64,000 nt of DNA from a virus. Each line of letters begins with the position of its first letter. Position 1 is the stretch's first letter. The stretch lies in IMG/VR virus record IMGVR_UViG_3300027917_000018, positions 124,001 through 188,000 of that record; one strand, 5' to 3'. The notes beneath the pieces were generated by a model that was given only the letters and a program-made list of their open reading frames with translations, was not told the origin of the DNA and did no database searches. This document shows positions 31,261 through 40,793 of the stretch, one piece after another. Made by a program: the position numbers and the translations under genes.

Positions 31261-33316
31261 GCCTCGTCGGCTGTCCCGGCAGCAGCGGATCGATCGCGTT
31301 TTGGAGCTTGGTTTCGCGGGCGAGGACGTTGACAAGCTGTTGGAGGCGCTGAACGAGACCGAGCGCGAATGGCTTTGGGACGAGCTGGCCACGCTCAAGC
31401 GCACCGAGTCCGTTAAGGAGAAGGAATCCAAGCGCTTTGACTTTCTCCACAACCCACCGTTGATGGAACAGTACATCAACGACGACTATTACCTGGGAAA
31501 AACGCTGCGGCCCAGCGAGGAGAACATCGGCATCTACCCGCGCTGGGCGCAGGTCCTGACCAGGGATTTCAACATCGATTCCAGGATTCATAACGCCGTG
31601 ATCACGGGATCGCTTGGTATCGGCAAAACCTGGATCATGGTGGCGATCCTGCTCTACCGAATCACGGTCACCACGCTGCTGCGTAACCCGCAGAACTTCT
31701 TCGGCCTGGCCCGTGGCTCGAACATCATCTACAACATTCTGTCGGTCACACGAGAAACCGTGCGGCAGACCGCCTTTGGGGATGCCATCAACTTCATGAC
31801 GGCCAGCCCCTATTTCCTGGAGGAGCTGCGCTTTGACCCGGAGATGGAGTACTCCAAGTCAATCGTCCCGTTCCGCAACAACATCTTCCTGACGGCGGGT
31901 TCCAAGGGGTGGCACGTCTTAGGACGGAACGTCCTGGGCGTGGGCCTGGACGAGGGGAACTTCCGTTTGGAGCAGGACCCGGATGAGCGAGCCTACTCGC
32001 TTTACGATCAGGTGCGGACCCGTATCAGCAACCGGTTTCAGAAGATCGAGGGCTTTCTGCCCGCCATTTCGCTGATCGCTTCCTCGGCAAGTGACGAGTC
32101 ATCGTTTACGGAAACGGTTATCAAGGACATTGAAAAGGCTGGCAGCCCGTCGACCCAGGCCGTTTACCGGGAGCCCGTTTACAGAATCAAGCGGCACGAG
32201 CTGAAACTGGGCAAGCGCTGGTTTCGAGTCTCCTACGGGCTTAAGAATCAGGAGCCGTCGATCATGCGCGGCTGGTACTTCGAGAATGGCGAGCCGATTC
32301 CCGAGGAAGGGCCGCACGAGGACCCGCCCAAGGGAGCCAAAACAGAGCTGGTGCCGGAGATGTACTTCGCAGACTTTCGGCGCAATCCTCGGGTAAATCT
32401 TCAGTCGGTTTCAGGCATTTCGACCGGTGGCAGCCACCGGTTGTTCTCCTCAATGATCGATGTGGAGCGCTGCATCGAGATTTCGGAAATGGAGGGCGTA
32501 GTCAACCCCGTCAAGGGCCAGCAGCGTCTTTTGCCCATTTCGGTAGAGGACAACCTGAACCTGTGGGACTACATGGTTCATTCGACCTTCCTGACCCGCG
32601 TTCAGTCGAAGGTTCAGCCCAAGCGGCACCCGAACCGGCTGCGCTACGTTCATTTGGACTTGGCCACGGTCAGCAAGGCAGGCATCTCGGTCTGCCACTT
32701 GGTTGGCGGCAAAAAGGTCGAAGGCGTGATCCGGGACGGCGAGCCTTTCGACGAGTACCGCCTGATTGTCGAGTACGACTTCATCCTTACGATCTGCGCA
32801 GGGCAGGTCAAAGGCATCAATTTCGACAAGATTTGCCGATTTTTCTTCTGGCTCCGGGACATGTGCGGCTTCCGCTTCGGGCTGATCACCGCAGACTGGT
32901 TTCAGTCGGAAATGCCTCTGCAAACGCTTGAGGCTGCTGGCTTTAAGGTCGACAAGCAGTCGTTGGATAAGGACAAGGCGGCCTACACCGCCTGGCGGAC
33001 CGGATTTGAGGACTTGCGAATCCGGCTCTATCGCCAGGATGAGATGCTGGATGAGGCGGAGCAGTTGATGGAAGGTGACAAGAAGTTTGACCATCCGGCA
33101 ACCGGCTCGAAGGACACAACCGACGCCTGCGCCGGAGCCTACTTTAACGCCGTCAACAGCGACGAGCGCACGACCTTGCTGACTCAGGCTGTGCCGAGTA
33201 TCCACGGCTACACCACCGAGGAGGCGCTGGCTTTGCAAGCCGGTGGCCAGGCCATCATGGAGATTCCGCTACCGTCGAGAACCTATCGAACCGTCAAGGA
33301 GCACCGGCTGAAGTAA
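31229..33316 (+). CDS. terL: Terminase large subunit, 695 aa
   Basis: Packaging motor: ATPase plus nuclease. ATPase domain with P-loop GSLGIGKT (about residues 127-134), an adenine-binding/Q region upstream around IYPRWAQVL, and Walker B-like VLGVGLDEGNF (about 234-244). The RNase-H-like nuclease domain follows: HLDLA (about 473), FGLITADWFQS (about 550-560) and DTTDACAGAY (about 630) supply the acidic residues. Length is within the usual 500-750 range. The N-terminus has a basic, Ser-rich arm. It overlaps the small DNA-binding gene by 32 bases and ends in TAA. Confidence 0.9.
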   Translation: MASSNTSTRSKPRRLSRQQRIDRVLELGFAGEDVDKLLEALNETEREWLWDELATLKRTESVKEKESKRFDFLHNPPLMEQYINDDYYLGKTLRPSEENIGIYPRWAQVLTRDFNIDSRIHNAVITGSLGIGKTWIMVAILLYRITVTTLLRNPQNFFGLARGSNIIYNILSVTRETVRQTAFGDAINFMTASPYFLEELRFDPEMEYSKSIVPFRNNIFLTAGSKGWHVLGRNVLGVGLDEGNFRLEQDPDERAYSLYDQVRTRISNRFQKIEGFLPAISLIASSASDESSFTETVIKDIEKAGSPSTQAVYREPVYRIKRHELKLGKRWFRVSYGLKNQEPSIMRGWYFENGEPIPEEGPHEDPPKGAKTELVPEMYFADFRRNPRVNLQSVSGISTGGSHRLFSSMIDVERCIEISEMEGVVNPVKGQQRLLPISVEDNLNLWDYMVHSTFLTRVQSKVQPKRHPNRLRYVHLDLATVSKAGISVCHLVGGKKVEGVIRDGEPFDEYRLIVEYDFILTICAGQVKGINFDKICRFFFWLRDMCGFRFGLITADWFQSEMPLQTLEAAGFKVDKQSLDKDKAAYTAWRTGFEDLRIRLYRQDEMLDEAEQLMEGDKKFDHPATGSKDTTDACAGAYFNAVNSDERTTLLTQAVPSIHGYTTEEALALQAGGQAIMEIPLPSRTYRTVKEHRLK

Positions 33317-33319
33317 TTA
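33314..33319 (+). promoter_or_regulatory. TAATTA start-proximal element
   Basis: TAATTAAGGT, beginning with the terminase stop codon, runs into the ATG at 33324. The same core precedes the leftward GTG at 9933. Confidence 0.35.
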
Positions 33320-33323
33320 AGGT

Positions 33324-33653
33324 ATGGCTGACCGCGTACAGCTTCCACCTTATTCGATGTGGGCCAAGACTCCCGCCTATCCGGCGACGGCGGACGGGCA
33401 GAACATCGTCGTGTTCGGGATGTTGCAGGACGTGATCGTGCCCGACCCGACGGATGTAACCTACAAGGTGCCGGTGGGAGCGCGCTACCGCCTCGATTTG
33501 ATTTCGCAGAGCTTTTACGGCGTTCCCGATCTGTGGTGGGTGATTGCGCGTGTAAACGGAATTCTCGATCCGGTGGTCGGAGCCACGCCGGGTGCGACTA
33601 TCCGAGTGCCCACTAAGGCTCGGTTGGCCAGGGAAGGTCTGTTGAGCGTCTGA
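33324..33653 (+). CDS. Baseplate wedge protein, T4 gp53-like, 109 aa
   Basis: YKVPVGARYRLDLISQSFYGVPDLWWVIARVNGILDP is the hallmark of gp53-type baseplate wedge subunits (RxDLIA-x-x-YYG-x-x-LWWVIA-x-x-N-x-I-x-DP). These are the inner wedge components of contractile tails, so this gene supports a myovirus. It stands immediately after terminase and ahead of further structural genes. Confidence 0.8.
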   Translation: MADRVQLPPYSMWAKTPAYPATADGQNIVVFGMLQDVIVPDPTDVTYKVPVGARYRLDLISQSFYGVPDLWWVIARVNGILDPVVGATPGATIRVPTKARLAREGLLSV

Positions 33654-33669
33654 GCCAGGAGCAAGCGAT

Positions 33670-34149
33670 ATGGGATTACTGACTGAGAACAAGCTGAAAT
33701 CGGTTATCGAGCTGCCCATTGCCCTGCCCGCCACGAAGGTCAGGCAGGGCGACTGGCTGATCGCCGCCAGCGTTAAAATCAGCGGTCAGCAGCGGCTATC
33801 GATCCGCCACATGACATTCCAGTTGTCGGAGGCGAATGTGGATGTGGGCGACATCGAGCCTGGCAATAAGGTCATCCCGAACCTGGGGCTGGCCTACGTC
33901 GTTCTGCGCAAGGACTACGTCTCGGGTGTTCCGGGCGGCAGTGGTGCGCTCGATTCACTTTATCTCGACGATATTGGCTCCACGACAACGAGCACCGTAT
34001 CGGCGCTCTACAGCGAGGCCGGAACGTACTCGATTCTCGTGGCCAACAACATGCAAGCTGTTTCGGGCGTGACAATTCCGACGAGCACGTCGATCGATTT
34101 CACGCTGGTTCTAACCGGACACATTCGCCTGGAGCTGATCGGTGCCTGA
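33670..34149 (+). CDS. Structural-type beta protein, 159 aa
   Basis: Beta-rich and without Cys. SVIELPIALPATKVRQGDWLIAASVKISGQQRL and TYSILVANNMQAVSGVTIPTSTSIDFTLVLTGHIRL match, segment by segment, the gene at 34996, so the two flank 34142 as paralogues. Probably a virion decoration or baseplate peripheral protein. Confidence 0.65.
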   Translation: MGLLTENKLKSVIELPIALPATKVRQGDWLIAASVKISGQQRLSIRHMTFQLSEANVDVGDIEPGNKVIPNLGLAYVVLRKDYVSGVPGGSGALDSLYLDDIGSTTTSTVSALYSEAGTYSILVANNMQAVSGVTIPTSTSIDFTLVLTGHIRLELIGA

Positions 34150-34999
34150 TCGACCCGTCAAAGCTTTCCTGAGCCGGGCGCATTACAGCGCCGAGCTTTG
34201 GGCGTTCACCGAACATGAGCTGTCCGGCGACAATGCCAGGCGATGCCAGCGGGACGGCCAATTCTTTTACGAGCGGTTGGGCGGTGAGCCCCTGCGTGTC
34301 ACTCGCGGTGGCGGGGTGCCGGGCGCAACGGGCCAAGATCAGAAAGCGGTTCAAGAGTTCGACAACGCAATGCGGGCTCTTTATCGCGGGCGTTCTCAGG
34401 GCCAGGAGATTCAGGGGCCGGTGTTGGTTAAGGCTTACGATGACCCCAACAACCTGGCCGAAAATGAAATGGATGAGCTAGCCACTGAATGGCGCTGGGT
34501 AAAGGCCACGCATGACGGTCGGTTCATTGGCTGGTACGCCGCCGAATCCGACCCACGAGCTTTCTTCAGCAAGTTTTCGCGGGAGCGCGTCGCCGAGCAT
34601 GTTCAGAAGAATTTGGAAGGCTGGGGATGGACGCAGCAGTACGATCTGATCACCGTTCGCTACGACTTTCCGGGGCTTTTTATCAACTGGCGCGGTGATG
34701 GTGCCCAAGCCCACGCCAGGATTAAGCTCAAGATCAAACCTCCAGCGGTATTTCGGGATTTGTTTGTGAAGCAGACCGTCATCGGAATTGGGGACGTGGA
34801 CCAGGTCTACATTCAGCTGATCGACGTGGACCAGGCTCTTCCGCCGATTGGGGCTTGGACCAAGACCTTCTGCACCAACCCCGAAAAGGACGTGCCGACA
34901 TACGAGCAGGCCCGGTCCGCCTTCGAGATGCTGAGACGCCAACTGGAAATGCGTGCCATCAACAAAGGCCAGATGATTTTTGGATGGGGACAAGCATGA
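34142..34999 (+). CDS. Unknown structural-block protein, 285 aa
   Basis: GTG start overlapping the previous stop by 8 bases. The N-terminus is polar (SRAHYSAELWAFTEHELSGDNARRCQ); the centre has GWGWTQQYDLITVRYDFPGLFINWRGDGAQAHARIKLKIKPPAVF; the C-terminal helix reads AFEMLRRQLEMRAINKGQMIFGWG. No family recognised. Flanked by two paralogous beta proteins, suggesting one assembly. Confidence 0.6.
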   Translation: MPDRPVKAFLSRAHYSAELWAFTEHELSGDNARRCQRDGQFFYERLGGEPLRVTRGGGVPGATGQDQKAVQEFDNAMRALYRGRSQGQEIQGPVLVKAYDDPNNLAENEMDELATEWRWVKATHDGRFIGWYAAESDPRAFFSKFSRERVAEHVQKNLEGWGWTQQYDLITVRYDFPGLFINWRGDGAQAHARIKLKIKPPAVFRDLFVKQTVIGIGDVDQVYIQLIDVDQALPPIGAWTKTFCTNPEKDVPTYEQARSAFEMLRRQLEMRAINKGQMIFGWGQA

Positions 35000-35415
35000 G
35001 CCGATACGTTTCAGAGAGCTATTTCGAGACGGTGCGGACGCTACCGGTTGCGCTGGCGCAAACGGAGCTGAAGCGCGAGAACTCGCTTGTGATCTGTCGG
35101 CTGCCGCTGGCGTTGAACCAGACGCTGGAGCTTCGGTCTCTGACACTGCACATTATCAAAATCTTAACCCCAGGGGTGAAGCCTTTCAGCGAGGTCACCG
35201 TCAACGGGATCGCCAGCGTCGGCCTTCAGTTTGCTGGAATGGCCACCGGCATGATTGGCTCGGTCAACCTGGAGAATGTTGGGTCGGCGACCTGGAATCC
35301 CTACGAGCCGGTGTTGATCACGGCTCCGGGCACTTATCAGGTAACCGTCCGAAACCACACGAACAACGTGGACATGGCCATTGCCGTGACCGGCAGCGTG
35401 AAGATTTTCAGTTGA
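34996..35415 (+). CDS. Structural-type beta protein, 139 aa
   Basis: Paralogue of 33670: LPVALAQTELKRENSLVICRLPLALNQTLELRSLTLHII corresponds to the N-terminal strands there, and GTYQVTVRNHTNNVDMAIAVTGSVKI to the C-terminal strands. Start from the ATGA overlap. Likely virion surface or baseplate component. Confidence 0.65.
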   Translation: MSRYVSESYFETVRTLPVALAQTELKRENSLVICRLPLALNQTLELRSLTLHIIKILTPGVKPFSEVTVNGIASVGLQFAGMATGMIGSVNLENVGSATWNPYEPVLITAPGTYQVTVRNHTNNVDMAIAVTGSVKIFS

Positions 35416-35416
35416 T

Positions 35417-38191
35417 ATGCCAGCGCCCTATCCACCAGTACCGTCACAGCTCGAAGCCGCCCTGCTGGTTGTCCTGCGGGATTCGGTGACCTGGGAATCC
35501 GCGTTGGCTCCGATGGATTCATCGGGAACCTATTCGGGCACGCTTACTGAGCCCGGTAGCACCGGCCCGTTCAATGCCCTGGAGTACCAGCGGCGGGACC
35601 GGGAGCTGGCGTGGCTGGACACCCGCAACGCAGCTGCCGTGGTCGAGGTCAGTCTGGAAGTGGCGGACGTGTGGAATGCCTCTGCGCTCCGCCCGATCAT
35701 GCAGGGGCCGCAAATCGGCCACATCACCTACAACGAGCAAGCGTCTGCGCAGGGGCTGCTCAGCAAGGTGGTCCACGTCACCAACGCCTCCGTTCCCAGG
35801 GATGCGCTCAGCACGGACAAAGACCTAGTAGGGCGTGATCTGCTCGTTTACGAGACCCTTTACAACGCCTGCGCAAATCTCTTTGTGCCGCCGCCCATCA
35901 CCAGCAGCGGCTCGGAAATCCCCGGCGTGACGGCCTGGGCGACCGGGTACGGCTCGGCGCAGCGCAAAGACATCAGTACAGCGCTGCCGCTTGGACGCGG
36001 CCTGTTTGAGGACCCGGACAAAAACCTGACCGACCGGGACAACCAGCTTGCCGGGTACGTGGCGCAGCTCTGCGTGCTTCTTCGCGATCCGTTTGCCTAC
36101 GCCAATCGGGTCTACATGGCCGTTTACGGTGCCGACAGCCGCGAGGTCGAAACTTACAGCCTGGTCGAGCCCGTATTCGTGGCGGGCTACTCGTATCGGG
36201 AGGGCGACGAAATCTACTACGAGGGCACGATCTATCGGGTCAAGGCGGGTGTCGGCAGCACGACGGACGTGCCCTGGACGAGCCCGTGGGCCTGGGAAAC
36301 GGTTTCCGAGCCCAACCAGCGCATCTGGATCGCGCCGCCCTACCTGGCCGGGCGCAACCGCCTGGTCTACGACGTGGCCGAGCGCACGCTCCAGTGGATT
36401 CCCGAAGGAGGAACAGCGGTTCACGTGCCGCAGCTGGTTGCCCTGTCGATTCCGGGCGTTTTCTCGGGGCAGACGTTGGCTACTTTGGCCCAGGTGCCGG
36501 AGCGCAAGGACGGCCAATACTGGAGGCAGAAGGCGGGCCGCATTATTCCCAGTGGCGGCACGCTGACCGATAGTCTGTCGATCGAGAATACGGCCAGCTT
36601 CCAGGTTCAAGGCTTTACGATTCAGAACACAGGCGCGTCGATGACCGTGCCAGGTCAGGGCACCGTCAATTTCTTCGACGACAGTAACGCCCAGGCGAAC
36701 GTCGGCTATGCCAGCGTCAAAGTCGCGGCTATGGTCCAGCCCAATTCGACCGTGGAGATGCCCGGCGGCCAGAACGTCGAGGGTGTTTACGGCACGCTGG
36801 GCGGCGTTACGTTCGGTGCTCCGAGCAAGGTTTCCTACGACATCGGGCTTCCGGCGACGCAGTGGACCGTGGAGTTCGACTACACCAATTTGAGCGGTAG
36901 CACGAGCGGCTTCAAGATCAAGGCCGACCTGGACGGTGCGTTGGTCTTCGACGACACCACGCCATTTTACTTCAACGATCAGGACGGCTTTCCGCTTACC
37001 AACGGCGAGCTAGTGACCAGCCGCCCGTTTGTAATTCAGCCAACGGGAGGCAAGCAAAGCTTCGGCGTCGAATGGACGGGCGGTGGCGGGGACCTGCACA
37101 TCCGCAACATTCGGTTCCGCAGCGACGCGACCACCGAGGGCCGCTACCGCATGCTTGGCACGATGGCCGGATCGGTTTCGGTCTGTGACGTTCACGGGGT
37201 CGACGGCGTTTACGACGTGGTCAGTTGGGACTTCCAGGTTATCGAGACTACCCCGGCCACGATGCTGCTCAATTACGAGAAGGACCCGGAGCTGCCGATT
37301 CGGTTCCTGCGCTTTGACGTGGCCACCTTCGGCACGGCAAGTCCGACGCCCAATGTCGCAGGTTTCGAGCGATACCGTAACGACTGCCTGACGCGGGCGA
37401 TGACCAGCGCCCAGCAGTCCTTTAATGAAAACATGGCCCTGGCCGTCGAAAGCGGCACGATCCCAGCCTTCATGTCCACGGGCAGCGTGTGGGATACAGC
37501 CGCTTCGGAGCGGTGGATGGCCTTCATGGAATCGGCGGAGCCGCGCCTGCGCGAGTTGGAGCCTGTCACCGAGATTGTCGAAAATCGGCAGTACGTCGTG
37601 TCCACGGGCTCAGTGGTTTATCAAGGTCAGAGCTACGGGGTGGGAGAAACTTTCTACGGAGCGGGAACCTCATGGTTCTACTTCGCCAGCCAAGGCACAC
37701 TGACCCAGGTCGGAGCCTGGCGCAGGCCGCGATCCACTAGCATCGGGCGGCCCGCCATTGTTCCGGCGGGCGTATATTGGGACAGCAACGGCGGAACGGT
37801 CGCGGTGGCTAACGGGCCAGAAATGACTTATCCGCAATTGGCGTCGCTTCAGCCCTGGATGATTTGGGCTGGATTTTACGTTTCCCAGTTCGAGTTTTAC
37901 CTGCCGCTTCCGTCGTACCGTCAGCCGCCCAAGATTTACCCACCGCCGGGGCCTCCGGGTGGCTATATCGAGGGATTCGCTGGATTCAGCGACACGTTCG
38001 AGGGCAACGACACGGGTGCCGAGACGCTTATCGGCGGCAGTGGTTGGGACGGAAACTGGGCCGCGATCGAAAATATCTACCAGTCCCATGTCATCGCGAC
38101 GGACGACATGGCCTACGCCCACGGTACGCCGCTGGGCAGCATGAGCAGCGCCGAAGGGCTGTCGTCCTCGGGGCCAACCGCATACCCATAA
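35417..38191 (+). CDS. Large tail/baseplate-associated structural protein, 924 aa
   Basis: The longest gene in the block. The N-terminal 230 residues are helical/beta mixed (SQLEAALLVVLRDSVTWES, LVYETLYNACANLFVPPP). A short carbohydrate-binding or spacer-like unit follows (YREGDEIYYEGTIYRVKAGV, repeated later as VVSTGSVVYQGQSYGVGETFYGAG). About residues 430-600 form a jelly-roll domain (SYDIGLPATQWTVEFDYTN, GDLHIRNIRFRS). The C-terminus is Pro/Gly-rich. Consistent with a multi-domain fibre-base or tail protein; no exact homologue recalled. Ends in TAA one base before the next gene. Confidence 0.65.
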   Translation: MPAPYPPVPSQLEAALLVVLRDSVTWESALAPMDSSGTYSGTLTEPGSTGPFNALEYQRRDRELAWLDTRNAAAVVEVSLEVADVWNASALRPIMQGPQIGHITYNEQASAQGLLSKVVHVTNASVPRDALSTDKDLVGRDLLVYETLYNACANLFVPPPITSSGSEIPGVTAWATGYGSAQRKDISTALPLGRGLFEDPDKNLTDRDNQLAGYVAQLCVLLRDPFAYANRVYMAVYGADSREVETYSLVEPVFVAGYSYREGDEIYYEGTIYRVKAGVGSTTDVPWTSPWAWETVSEPNQRIWIAPPYLAGRNRLVYDVAERTLQWIPEGGTAVHVPQLVALSIPGVFSGQTLATLAQVPERKDGQYWRQKAGRIIPSGGTLTDSLSIENTASFQVQGFTIQNTGASMTVPGQGTVNFFDDSNAQANVGYASVKVAAMVQPNSTVEMPGGQNVEGVYGTLGGVTFGAPSKVSYDIGLPATQWTVEFDYTNLSGSTSGFKIKADLDGALVFDDTTPFYFNDQDGFPLTNGELVTSRPFVIQPTGGKQSFGVEWTGGGGDLHIRNIRFRSDATTEGRYRMLGTMAGSVSVCDVHGVDGVYDVVSWDFQVIETTPATMLLNYEKDPELPIRFLRFDVATFGTASPTPNVAGFERYRNDCLTRAMTSAQQSFNENMALAVESGTIPAFMSTGSVWDTAASERWMAFMESAEPRLRELEPVTEIVENRQYVVSTGSVVYQGQSYGVGETFYGAGTSWFYFASQGTLTQVGAWRRPRSTSIGRPAIVPAGVYWDSNGGTVAVANGPEMTYPQLASLQPWMIWAGFYVSQFEFYLPLPSYRQPPKIYPPPGPPGGYIEGFAGFSDTFEGNDTGAETLIGGSGWDGNWAAIENIYQSHVIATDDMAYAHGTPLGSMSSAEGLSSSGPTAYP

Positions 38192-38192
38192 T

Positions 38193-38972
38193 ATGTCTAG
38201 CAGCCTCATCTGGAAGCGCGAAGTCGGCAGCAAAGTGGTCGCCGAGGGACCGACGCGCAAGTACCTCAAGCTGTCTCAGGCCGCTGTCACCCGCACGATT
38301 GGCAGTGACCATTACCCGTTCAACGAGCTGTGGATGGCTGTGCTCTGGACGTGGGCACCGGCAAGGAATCTTGAAACCTTGGGTCCCAGCACCAGCCAAG
38401 CCTACCTGCGAAATTCCGCCAATGCGCCGTTCCAGTTTCTGTTTGGCCTCATGTCCGGCACGAACTCGCACTGGAACAACGCGTCCACGAACCATTACCT
38501 TGGCATCCAAGTTCAGACTTCCGGGTCTGGTCAAATCTCTCAGGCCACAAGCGCTGCCAGCCATTTTTATTGGACGCCCGCCATTACGGTTTACAAGGTC
38601 GAAAACAGTGTCCCAGCCTACATCTCCTCCGTCACCAATTACATCAACTGTGAGCCAGCAAGACGAACGCTTATCTTCTTACGGTTTGTCAAATCGACGC
38701 CCTGGACGTTCAGCGTGGTCGGCCCGTGGGGCTTCGGTTCCTACCAGGACAACGACTACACCGAGGCCAATATCAAGGCGGTCCTGGAGGAGCCGGACTG
38801 GACAACGCTTAATGCCGCCCTCACGGGCACTTACGGCCTAGTCGCTGCCGTCAATTCAACAGTCAGCATCAACGAAGCAACGTACGGCAACCTGGATTCG
38901 GTGGTGCTTGGGTGCCATTCCTGGACAATGTCTATGGAAGTGGATGTGATCGCTGGAATTAAGAAGTCATAA
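38193..38972 (+). CDS. Virion adhesin-type protein, 259 aa (paralogue family P)
   Basis: Third paralogue of the 21346/22094 family: FNELWMAVLWTWAP at the front, a central strand region, and the closing INEATYGNLDSVVLGCHSWTMSMEVDVIAGI. It follows the 924-residue tail protein by one base, indicating that the family sits on two separate parts of the virion gene map. Ends in TAA overlapping the next ATG. Confidence 0.65.
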   Translation: MSSSLIWKREVGSKVVAEGPTRKYLKLSQAAVTRTIGSDHYPFNELWMAVLWTWAPARNLETLGPSTSQAYLRNSANAPFQFLFGLMSGTNSHWNNASTNHYLGIQVQTSGSGQISQATSAASHFYWTPAITVYKVENSVPAYISSVTNYINCEPARRTLIFLRFVKSTPWTFSVVGPWGFGSYQDNDYTEANIKAVLEEPDWTTLNAALTGTYGLVAAVNSTVSINEATYGNLDSVVLGCHSWTMSMEVDVIAGIKKS

Positions 38973-39799
38973 TGGCCACTCAATTTGAACAAGCTACGTT
39001 CGGCTTTGAAACTCGTGGCGTGATTCGCCTGGAGAGCGGCAAGGGCTTTAAGTGGCTGCTTGACCCAGTTCCGAGCTGGGAGGCGCTGGCGGTTACGGTT
39101 CCGGTGGCGATTACCGGCGGACCCACCACGGGCAACATGACCGGTTGCAGATTTGGCGTGGGCTTCAGCAATTACGCGGGAGACCAGTTCAACGAGGCCA
39201 CGCCGCGCTTCGGTTTTGGCATGACCACGGGCGTCAGCGCGCAAACGCTTACCGGGCTTACCAACCCCAGCACCTACCCGACGACAAGCGCCAATTACGG
39301 ATGGACCTGGACAGCCTGGGCAACGCGGTTCCAGAACGGAGCGGTCGTTGACGGCATTGGCGGCGGCAGCGTTCACATGGGAAATTACGACATTGGCTTC
39401 GCCTACGACGCCAATTCTTACCCGTCAGCGACCGCGCTGGCCATGACAGTGAATAAGGCTGGTGGAACAACCTGGCAGGCAAGCTGGGGCTACAAGTACA
39501 GCTACGCGGGCGACGTTCCAGACTCGGCCAGAAAAAGCGAGCTGACGTGTTTTGAAAAGAACGCGAGCTACAGCTTCTCAGCTTGGACGAATCAAAACGG
39601 GCAGATGTATCGGTACGGGATTTACGACATTGGTTCGACCGGCTACGCGGGAAACAACTCATCCGCTTCGTTCGCGAGCACCGACGAAGCTACTTACGGC
39701 CCTCTGAACGCGATTTGGGCGTACTGGATTTCCGCTAGCCACCCCGGTTCGGCTATGCTGGTGGGAAGGCCGGTAGTTATGATGCTGGAGCACGCATGA
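38972..39799 (+). CDS. Virion adhesin-type protein, 275 aa (paralogue family P)
   Basis: Fourth family member: WEALAVTVPVAITG, MTGCRFGVGFSNYAGDQFNEATPRFGFGMTTG, VNKAGGTTWQASWGYKYSYAG and TDEATYGPLNAIWAYWISAS match the others in order. The Gly/Tyr/Trp-rich beta composition suits a receptor-contacting protein. ATGA overlap with the FN3-type gene downstream. Confidence 0.65.
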   Translation: MATQFEQATFGFETRGVIRLESGKGFKWLLDPVPSWEALAVTVPVAITGGPTTGNMTGCRFGVGFSNYAGDQFNEATPRFGFGMTTGVSAQTLTGLTNPSTYPTTSANYGWTWTAWATRFQNGAVVDGIGGGSVHMGNYDIGFAYDANSYPSATALAMTVNKAGGTTWQASWGYKYSYAGDVPDSARKSELTCFEKNASYSFSAWTNQNGQMYRYGIYDIGSTGYAGNNSSASFASTDEATYGPLNAIWAYWISASHPGSAMLVGRPVVMMLEHA

Positions 39800-40440
39800 A
39801 GATCAGGCACGCTATTTTGGGACTGGTCCTGGCCGCCTCAGTTTGCGTCGGCCAGGTCTTCGCAGCGGACGACCGAAAAGTCACGGTTGCCTGGGACCCT
39901 AGCGACACGGGGCCGCCGGTCGCCGGTACCGGCGGCGACGGGGTCATCGGAACCTTCATCTACTTGGGCCAATGGACGAATAAGGTCGACGTTTACGGAT
40001 TGCGTAAGATCGATGTGCCCTACGCGGAGACCAACGGCGTCTGGACCGAGGTCAGCCGTTGCACGATCACCAACTTGTCGGACACCATGGTTTACGCGGC
40101 CTACTGCACGGCGTACAACACCCACGGGCTTGAGAGCGACAATTCAAACACGATCCGCTGGGAGTACCGGGAAACGCGGCCCGGTGTGCCGCTGACCTTC
40201 GACATGTCCCTCCTCTCGACGAACTGGGTGACCTACACCAACGCGACGGCTCCCTGGTGCGTGACGACCAATGGTCAGATGCTGACGTTTACGCCGCCGC
40301 CCAAGCTCCAGGGCAAGGAAATGGTGCGCATGACGGCGACGGAGACCAATCTTCAGGAAGGCAGGGTCGGCCTCTATACCGGAATCACGATCACCAATCG
40401 CGACAACTTCTTCGTGTCGGGCATCCAGATCGTGCCCTAG
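39796..40440 (+). CDS. Exported FN3-type protein, 214 aa
   Basis: Signal peptide MKIRHAILGLVLAASVCVGQVFA, then one fibronectin-III-like domain (KVTVAWDPSDTGPP, YAAYCTAYNTHGLESDNSNTIRWEYRE) and a second beta region with YTNATAPWCVTTNGQMLTF and GRVGLYTGITITN. Related in design to the leftward protein at 8276. The Asn/Thr style recalls Verrucomicrobiota FN3 proteins; a virion or host-surface location is possible. Convergent with the lipoprotein at 40437. Confidence 0.65.
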   Translation: MKIRHAILGLVLAASVCVGQVFAADDRKVTVAWDPSDTGPPVAGTGGDGVIGTFIYLGQWTNKVDVYGLRKIDVPYAETNGVWTEVSRCTITNLSDTMVYAAYCTAYNTHGLESDNSNTIRWEYRETRPGVPLTFDMSLLSTNWVTYTNATAPWCVTTNGQMLTFTPPPKLQGKEMVRMTATETNLQEGRVGLYTGITITNRDNFFVSGIQIVP

Positions 40441-40793
40441 CGGGACTGCTGCGTCCGGTAGACTTCGTTGACCTGCCAGACCTCGGGGTTCCAGCCACGG
40501 AAGGTCCAGGTGTCGCTGCCGATCAGCGCTCCAGTCTCGCGTTCGTGGGCGGTGATCGTCACCACGATGCGCTCCTCCAAAAGGCGCGGCGTGACGGGGA
40601 CCTGCTGACCGGGCTCCAGTTTCTTGGCGATGGCGACGCCATCCTGGAGGACGCGCAGGTCGTACGGGGTGTTGTTCAGAACCCACTGGCGGGGATTGAC
40701 GTTGAGCCAGCTGAGCTTATTGCAATCGCCGTTGTTGTAAACGGTCGTGCAACCGGTCAGGGCCAAGAGCAGGATGCAGAGGGCTTTCTTCAT
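40437..40793 (-). CDS. Lipoprotein, 118 aa
   Basis: Start at 40793 from the ATGA overlap: MKKALCILLLALTGC is a lipoprotein signal (Cys15). The mature domain (LSWLNVNPRQWVLNNTPYDLRVLQDGVAI, ERIVVTITAHERETGALIG) looks like a beta sandwich. It is the last gene of the leftward early-type operon and might act in superinfection exclusion; inference from lipidation and early position. Confidence 0.65.
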   Translation of the reverse strand: MKKALCILLLALTGCTTVYNNGDCNKLSWLNVNPRQWVLNNTPYDLRVLQDGVAIAKKLEPGQQVPVTPRLLEERIVVTITAHERETGALIGSDTWTFRGWNPEVWQVNEVYRTQQSR

